NCBI GenBank assembly: GCA_964529005.1
Contig: CAZGUH010000013.1
Coordinates: 1 to 64,000, forward strand
Length of the DNA stretch: 64,000 nt
Direction of reading: 5' to 3'
From: CAZGUH01 sp964529005
GTDB taxonomy: Bacteria > Actinomycetota > Acidimicrobiia > Acidimicrobiales > Ilumatobacteraceae
Position numbers and translations under genes: made by a program. The notes beneath the pieces were generated by a model, which saw only the letters and a program-made list of their open reading frames with translations, did no database searches and had not been told where the DNA came from. Shown in pieces: positions 60,117-64,000 of this stretch. Each line of letters starts with the position of its first letter. Within the stretch, counting starts at the first letter, position 1.

Positions 60117-61283
60117 CTACGGCAGAACCGATTCGAGGGTCGCTTCGATGGACTCGTCCGTGATTCCCGCTCCGGACGCGTCGTCCGCGCTCTGCGAGTC
60201 GAGCTCGAAGATCCGAGCGTCGTCCACCCGGACGGTGAGGTCGACGGAATCGCCAGGACGGAACGTGTCGTCCAACGGTGTGATCAAACGCAACGAACGT
60301 CCCTTGAACTCCACGATCAGCTCCTGCTCACCGCCGAGGTAACCGACGCCGGCCACCACTCCCCCGCCGACGCGATAGTCGGAGTCCGACGATGCGGCGT
60401 CGTTCGCCGGCTGGATCGAGATCCGATCCGGTCTTGCCAGCAGCTCGTAGGTGCGCGTCGGATCGACTCCCGCGACAGCGCCCTGGAACGAACAGTCCGA
60501 AGCCGCCCAACGACCGCCGTGATCGACGATCGAGCACAGCCGCCGGTATCCCATCATCCGAGCGATCCGGCTCGTGCCCGGATTGTCGAACAACTCGTGC
60601 GGCCGACCGAGCTGCACGATCGCGCCGTCGGCCATCGCGGCGACACGATCGCCGAGCAACATCGCTTCGGCGAGATCGTGCGTCACGTACACGCCGGTGA
60701 AGCGGACCTTCTCGTGCAACCGGCGGATCTCCGATCGCAGCTGCTCGCGCAACGCGGCATCGAGGTTGCTCAGCGGCTCGTCGAACATCACGACCTTCGG
60801 CTCGGCGACCAGCGCTCGAGCGAGTGCCACGCGCTGCTGCTGACCGCCGCTCAGCTGCGCGGGCCGCTTGTCCAGCAACCGCCGGTCGAGGTCCACCACC
60901 TCCGCGATGGACTCGATGCGCTTCCGACGCTCCTCGCGCGACACCCACCGCGACTTCAGTGGAAAGGCGATGTTCTCCCACCCGGTCTTGTGTGGCCACA
61001 GGGCATAGTTCTGAAAGACCAGCCCGATGTCACGTCGATGGATCGGTACGACGATCTTGCGTTCTGCCTCGAAGACGAGCTGATCGCCGAACTCGATCAT
61101 CCCGGCGTCCGGCGTCTCCAAGCCGGCCAGGCAACGCAGCGTCGTCGTCTTGCCGCATCCGCTCGGACCGACGAGGACCAGCATCTCACCGGGAGCGACG
61201 TCGAACGTGACGTCGTCGACCGCGACGATGTCACGGTGCTTGCCGAACGCCTTCCGCAGTCCGCTCACCTTGAGGTCAGACAT
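60117..61283 (-). CDS. ABC transporter ATP-binding protein, FbpC/PotA type (copy 2)
   Basis: A 388-residue ATPase, close paralogue of the gene at 24856. Walker A G-P-S-G-C-G-K-T-T, signature L-S-G-G-Q-Q-Q-R and Walker B V-V-M-F-D-E-P-L-S-N-L-D are intact, with a similar C-terminal TOBE-like region. ATG 61283 gives M-S-D-L-K-V matching M-S-D-V-R-V of copy 1. It follows the permease gene by 39 bp and completes a permease-ATPase unit without a binding protein. Confidence 0.95.
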   Translation of the reverse strand: MSDLKVSGLRKAFGKHRDIVAVDDVTFDVAPGEMLVLVGPSGCGKTTTLRCLAGLETPDAGMIEFGDQLVFEAERKIVVPIHRRDIGLVFQNYALWPHKTGWENIAFPLKSRWVSREERRKRIESIAEVVDLDRRLLDKRPAQLSGGQQQRVALARALVAEPKVVMFDEPLSNLDAALREQLRSEIRRLHEKVRFTGVYVTHDLAEAMLLGDRVAAMADGAIVQLGRPHELFDNPGTSRIARMMGYRRLCSIVDHGGRWAASDCSFQGAVAGVDPTRTYELLARPDRISIQPANDAASSDSDYRVGGGVVAGVGYLGGEQELIVEFKGRSLRLITPLDDTFRPGDSVDLTVRVDDARIFELDSQSADDASGAGITDESIEATLESVLP

Positions 61284-61322
61284 CACCGAGCCCCCACAGA
61301 TCGACACCGACGCCAGGCATCA

Positions 61323-63059
61323 TCACTGCTCCTTCGGGCTCGACTGACGGCCGATCGTCAGTGCGATCAGCACACCGATCCCGGTGATGGCGCACATGAC
61401 GAAGGCCATGACCGCGACCTCCGAATTGCTGCCGCTTTCGAATCGGTCGTACAGGACGGTGCCCATCACCTGCGTTCGGGTCGAGCGCACGAGCAGCGAC
61501 GCGCCGAACTCGTGGGTCGTCATGATGAGGCAGATCGCCATCGCGTTGCCGATCGCGGGCCGGAGCATGGGGAGCTCGAGTGAGAGGATCCGCCGCCAGA
61601 GCGGACCGCCGCATGCCGCGCCGGCGTCGACCAGGTTGCTGCCGAGGTTGACCAACCCGATGAAGATCACCCGAGTGATGAACGGCAACGTGACCACGAT
61701 GTAGACCACCACGAGCCCGCTGCCTCGTCCGTACAGGTTGAGCGGCCCCCTCGTGTACGCCAAAAGGAAACCGACACCGAAGATGACCGCGGGAATGCCC
61801 AGCGGGAAGCTGACCAGCACGTCGACGACGTTGGCGAGAACCTTCTGCTGCCGTCGCCGGTAGAGCAGCTTGGCGCACAGATATCCGAGCGGGACGACGA
61901 GGATTGTGGCCGTGACCGCATAGCGGACGCTGTTCTTGATCGCCTTCATCAACGTCGGATCGTCGAACACGTCGCGGAAGTTCTGGAGCGTGAACTCGCT
62001 CACGTCGACGTTCTTCGACCAGAACGGCTGGAACGCGACGATCGCGACCGACAAGATCGGGCCGGCGACCGCGAACAAGCCGTACACCACGAGAGCCGAC
62101 TGCGAGAACCAGCCGCTCCGGTTGAGTTGCCGAGCGGCGCCTTTGGTGCCGGTGCTGGCGTAGCGGTCCTGATCGCGCAGCACGATGCGCTGCAAGACGA
62201 TGAAGCACAGCCCGGCGACCAGGATCGGCAACCCGTAGGCGGCGGCCCGGGGGATGTTCGGAGGCGAGTCCGACATGCTCTGGTACATCGCGGTCGACAG
62301 CACGTTCAGGTTGCGTTGGCGACCCAGGAACAGCGGCACCGCGAACTGGCCCAGAGCCAGCAGCATCACCGTCAGCGACGCGTAGACCAGCGCGGGCCGC
62401 AGCAGCGGCAGGATCACCGTCACGAACGTCCGCGTCGGCGACGCGCCGGAGGCCGCCGCGGCGTCGTACACCCCCTGGTCGATCTGGGCGAGCGCGCTGC
62501 GCACGAACATGTACACGAAGCTCGTCAGCAGCGTGGCGGTCACGATCAGGATGAACGGAACAGTGTTGACGTCGAACGGACCGTTGGAGACGTCCTCCGA
62601 CCAGAACATGAGCTTGCGCAGCAGCATGTTCCCGAAGCCGATGCGTGGGTTGAGCAGATACCCGAAGCCGGTGACCGCTGCCAACGCCGGCATCAACAGG
62701 GGGATCAACGGAACGTACCCCAACCACCGGCGACGCCCGTGCAAGCCCTGCGCGCCCCAAGCCAGCACCGTTCCCATCACCGTGCTGATGACGACCGAGC
62801 CGAAGGCCAGCGTCACCGTGATCCGCAGCGTCCGACCCAGCGTGGGATCGTCGAGCATCTGGCTGAACCCCTGCGCGCCGTCCGAGAGCGCAGCGTCGAC
62901 CACGTAGTAGACGGGCGGCAGGCACAAGAGTGCGGCGATCGCCACGAGAGCCAACGAGGCCATGCGCCGCGCGGCCGCCTGCACCGGCGCGCGATCGACC
63001 AGGCGCGCTCGATGTCGCATCGCTGCCGGCAGCCGCTCGATGGCGCCCGCCGAGCTCAT
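61323..63059 (-). CDS. ABC transporter permease with two fused domains (FbpB type)
   Basis: About 578 residues, with two BPD-transport domains and about 12 membrane helices, as in FbpB/AfuB-type iron and phosphonate permeases. Coupling motifs are A-A-A-A-S-G-A-S-P-T-R-T and A-G-A-A-C-G-G-P-L-W-R-R. The frame opens at 63185 but crosses promoter site 19; ATG 63059 follows GGAG by 6 nt (GTG 63071 is an alternative). It is the only permease of its type here, so it probably serves both binding proteins. Confidence 0.93.
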   Translation of the reverse strand: MSSAGAIERLPAAMRHRARLVDRAPVQAAARRMASLALVAIAALLCLPPVYYVVDAALSDGAQGFSQMLDDPTLGRTLRITVTLAFGSVVISTVMGTVLAWGAQGLHGRRRWLGYVPLIPLLMPALAAVTGFGYLLNPRIGFGNMLLRKLMFWSEDVSNGPFDVNTVPFILIVTATLLTSFVYMFVRSALAQIDQGVYDAAAASGASPTRTFVTVILPLLRPALVYASLTVMLLALGQFAVPLFLGRQRNLNVLSTAMYQSMSDSPPNIPRAAAYGLPILVAGLCFIVLQRIVLRDQDRYASTGTKGAARQLNRSGWFSQSALVVYGLFAVAGPILSVAIVAFQPFWSKNVDVSEFTLQNFRDVFDDPTLMKAIKNSVRYAVTATILVVPLGYLCAKLLYRRRQQKVLANVVDVLVSFPLGIPAVIFGVGFLLAYTRGPLNLYGRGSGLVVVYIVVTLPFITRVIFIGLVNLGSNLVDAGAACGGPLWRRILSLELPMLRPAIGNAMAICLIMTTHEFGASLLVRSTRTQVMGTVLYDRFESGSNSEVAVMAFVMCAITGIGVLIALTIGRQSSPKEQ

Positions 63060-63124
63060 AGCGTTCTCCACACTTCCCCCTCGACCTCGGGTCATCGGAT
63101 GACAGCGGCCGAGGCCGCGCCGCG

Positions 63125-63144
63125 AGCGTAATCCAACAGTGATT
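63125..63144 (-). promoter_or_regulatory. Shared promoter/operator box, site 19 (permease/ATPase unit)
   Basis: Minus strand AATC-ACT-GTTG-GATTA-CGC-T, with TACGCT as -10, 65 bp before the permease ATG. Confidence 0.85.
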
Positions 63145-63228
63145 GGAAGGCTAGCCCATCCGGCAAGGCTTGTCGCATTGTTCACCCGAGACGCGGCCCG
63201 CGCAACCGCCGGGGCCGGCGCCGAGCTG

Positions 63229-64000
63229 TCAGGTCGAGCTCAGCGACGCCCCCTCTGGGGCCCGAGTGACCATCACCCGATGCATGATCCGGGCGCCTGG
63301 GGCGTCCATGACCGGGAAGTGTTGCGTCCGCCGGTTGTCCCAGATCGTGAGACTGCCCGGCTTCCACACGACGCGCAATTGCACTTGGGGGCGGTGGATC
63401 TGTTCGAAGAGGAGATCGAGGAGAGCGGCGCTCTCGTCCGGCCGCAGGCCGACGATCTCCTTCGTGTAGGCGCGATTGACGTAGAGCCCACGACGACCCG
63501 TGTGGGGATCGACGAGCACGAGCGGATGTGTCACCGGCGCGAAGCCACCGACGTTCGTCTCGTCACGGCGGGCGTGCCGCGCCGACAAGCCGTCGAGGAA
63601 GGTCTGGACTGCGGGCGAAAGCCGTTCGTAGGCGGCTTCGACGTCAGCGAAGAGCGTGTCACGGCCGTAGGGAGGGATCTGCGCTGCGTACAAGAACGTC
63701 AACCAGTCGTTCGTGTCGTCGCGGACACATCCGTCGGTGTGCCAGCCGTCCAGGTCCCCCCACGACAGCTCCGCTCCTCCCTTGGTCGTCTGGACGCCGC
63801 CGTCGCTCCGCAGCACCTTCACTGCGGGAACGCCGGGAAAGTCGCCGTGCACGGGGTGGGCGCGGATCTCAGGGCGGCCGAACTCGGCAGCGAAGTCGGC
63901 GAGCCGTTCGGCCGGCAACCCGATCTGGTCACGGATGACCACGACTTTGTGATCGCAAACGACCTCGCCGATCTTCGAGACCACCTCGGCGTCCCAGCCG
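63229..64000 (-). CDS. TauD/TfdA family dioxygenase, 5' end cut off by window
   Basis: An Fe(II)/2-oxoglutarate dioxygenase whose start lies beyond the right edge; the frame is open to base 64000 and G-W-D-A-E matches G-W-D-S-E in its paralogue at 49506. The H-T-D iron motif is in G-W-H-T-D-G-C, the distal histidine in T-Q-H-F-P and the late arginine region is intact. It is closely similar to the 49506 copy, but no other TauD is beside it inside the window. Confidence 0.93.
   Translation of the reverse strand, partial: GWDAEVVSKIGEVVCDHKVVVIRDQIGLPAERLADFAAEFGRPEIRAHPVHGDFPGVPAVKVLRSDGGVQTTKGGAELSWGDLDGWHTDGCVRDDTNDWLTFLYAAQIPPYGRDTLFADVEAAYERLSPAVQTFLDGLSARHARRDETNVGGFAPVTHPLVLVDPHTGRRGLYVNRAYTKEIVGLRPDESAALLDLLFEQIHRPQVQLRVVWKPGSLTIWDNRRTQHFPVMDAPGARIMHRVMVTRAPEGASLSST

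Noticed and set aside
1..64000. tRNA, rRNA, CRISPR, insertion sequence or prophage signals
   Set aside because: No cloverleaf, rRNA-like stretch, spaced direct repeats, transposase or integrase was seen. The shared promoter box was first considered as an interspersed mobile repeat but was rejected because every copy lies at a gene start or promoter position, not randomly.

Overview
The window is about 64 kb of high-G+C DNA (roughly two thirds G+C by eye) that looks like an actinobacterial chromosome. The signs are GTG and TTG starts, apparently leaderless promoters, F420-type oxidoreductases (LLM and PPOX families), TetR regulators and many fatty-acid-type catabolic enzymes. An Acidimicrobiia or mycobacterial-type relative is plausible, but the sequence alone does not fix the genus. 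No rRNA, tRNA, CRISPR array, transposase or phage gene was seen.

Almost every gene is catabolic. There are four acyl-CoA dehydrogenases, five CaiB/BaiF CoA-transferases, two acyl-CoA ligases, three crotonases, a MaoC-like protein, one thiolase and two SDRs. There are also four D-aminoacylase-family amidohydrolases, two metal-dependent TIM-barrel hydrolases, three TauD/TfdA dioxygenases, three LLM oxidoreductases and two PPOX domains. Lactone and ring-fission chemistry is represented by two propeller lactonases, a dienelactone hydrolase, a maleylacetate-reductase-like enzyme and three CMD proteins; an epoxide hydrolase and a glutathione-independent formaldehyde dehydrogenase are also present. 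Uptake is served by a complete oligopeptide-type ABC importer and by a scattered ferric/polyamine-type ABC set.

Layout. 1-2.5 kb: acyl-CoA dehydrogenase and thiolase. 2.6-8 kb: amidohydrolase, CMD, crotonase, D-aminoacylase and a TetR-PPOX fusion. 8-11.3 kb: hydrolase and two CoA-transferases. 11.3-18 kb: Opp importer plus MaoC. 18-22.3 kb: crotonases, CoA-transferase, LLM and a cupin. 22.4-26 kb: epoxide hydrolase, binding protein and ATPase. 26-34 kb: two acyl-CoA operons with SDR, DLH, ligase and lactonase. 34-39 kb: D-aminoacylase, LLM, lactonase and aldo/keto reductase. 39-49 kb: two TetRs, binding protein, amidohydrolases, acyl-CoA dehydrogenase, SDR and formaldehyde dehydrogenase. 49-55 kb: TauD pair, AhpD-like protein, CoA-transferase and ligase. 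54.7-64 kb: maleylacetate-reductase-like enzyme, amidohydrolase, PPOX, CMD, LLM monooxygenase, permease and ATPase, and a cut-off TauD.

The main discovery is a promoter/operator box repeated 19 times. Its form is [A/T]A[T/A]C-N3-GTTN-GATTA-NNN-T, it usually points into the following operon, and the TANNNT inside it is placed like a -10 hexamer. It lies before most transcription units, which suggests one regulator (a TetR encoded here is the natural candidate) controls the locus as a single dispersed regulon. Two other palindromic operators (51.38 kb, with a half copy at 22.33 kb, and 60.04 kb) hint at subordinate controls. The working model is uptake of amide-linked or acylated compounds, release of acyl groups by the D-aminoacylase-family enzymes, CoA activation or transfer, then beta-oxidation-like steps with lactone and flavin/F420 chemistry. 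The actual substrate cannot be read from the sequence.
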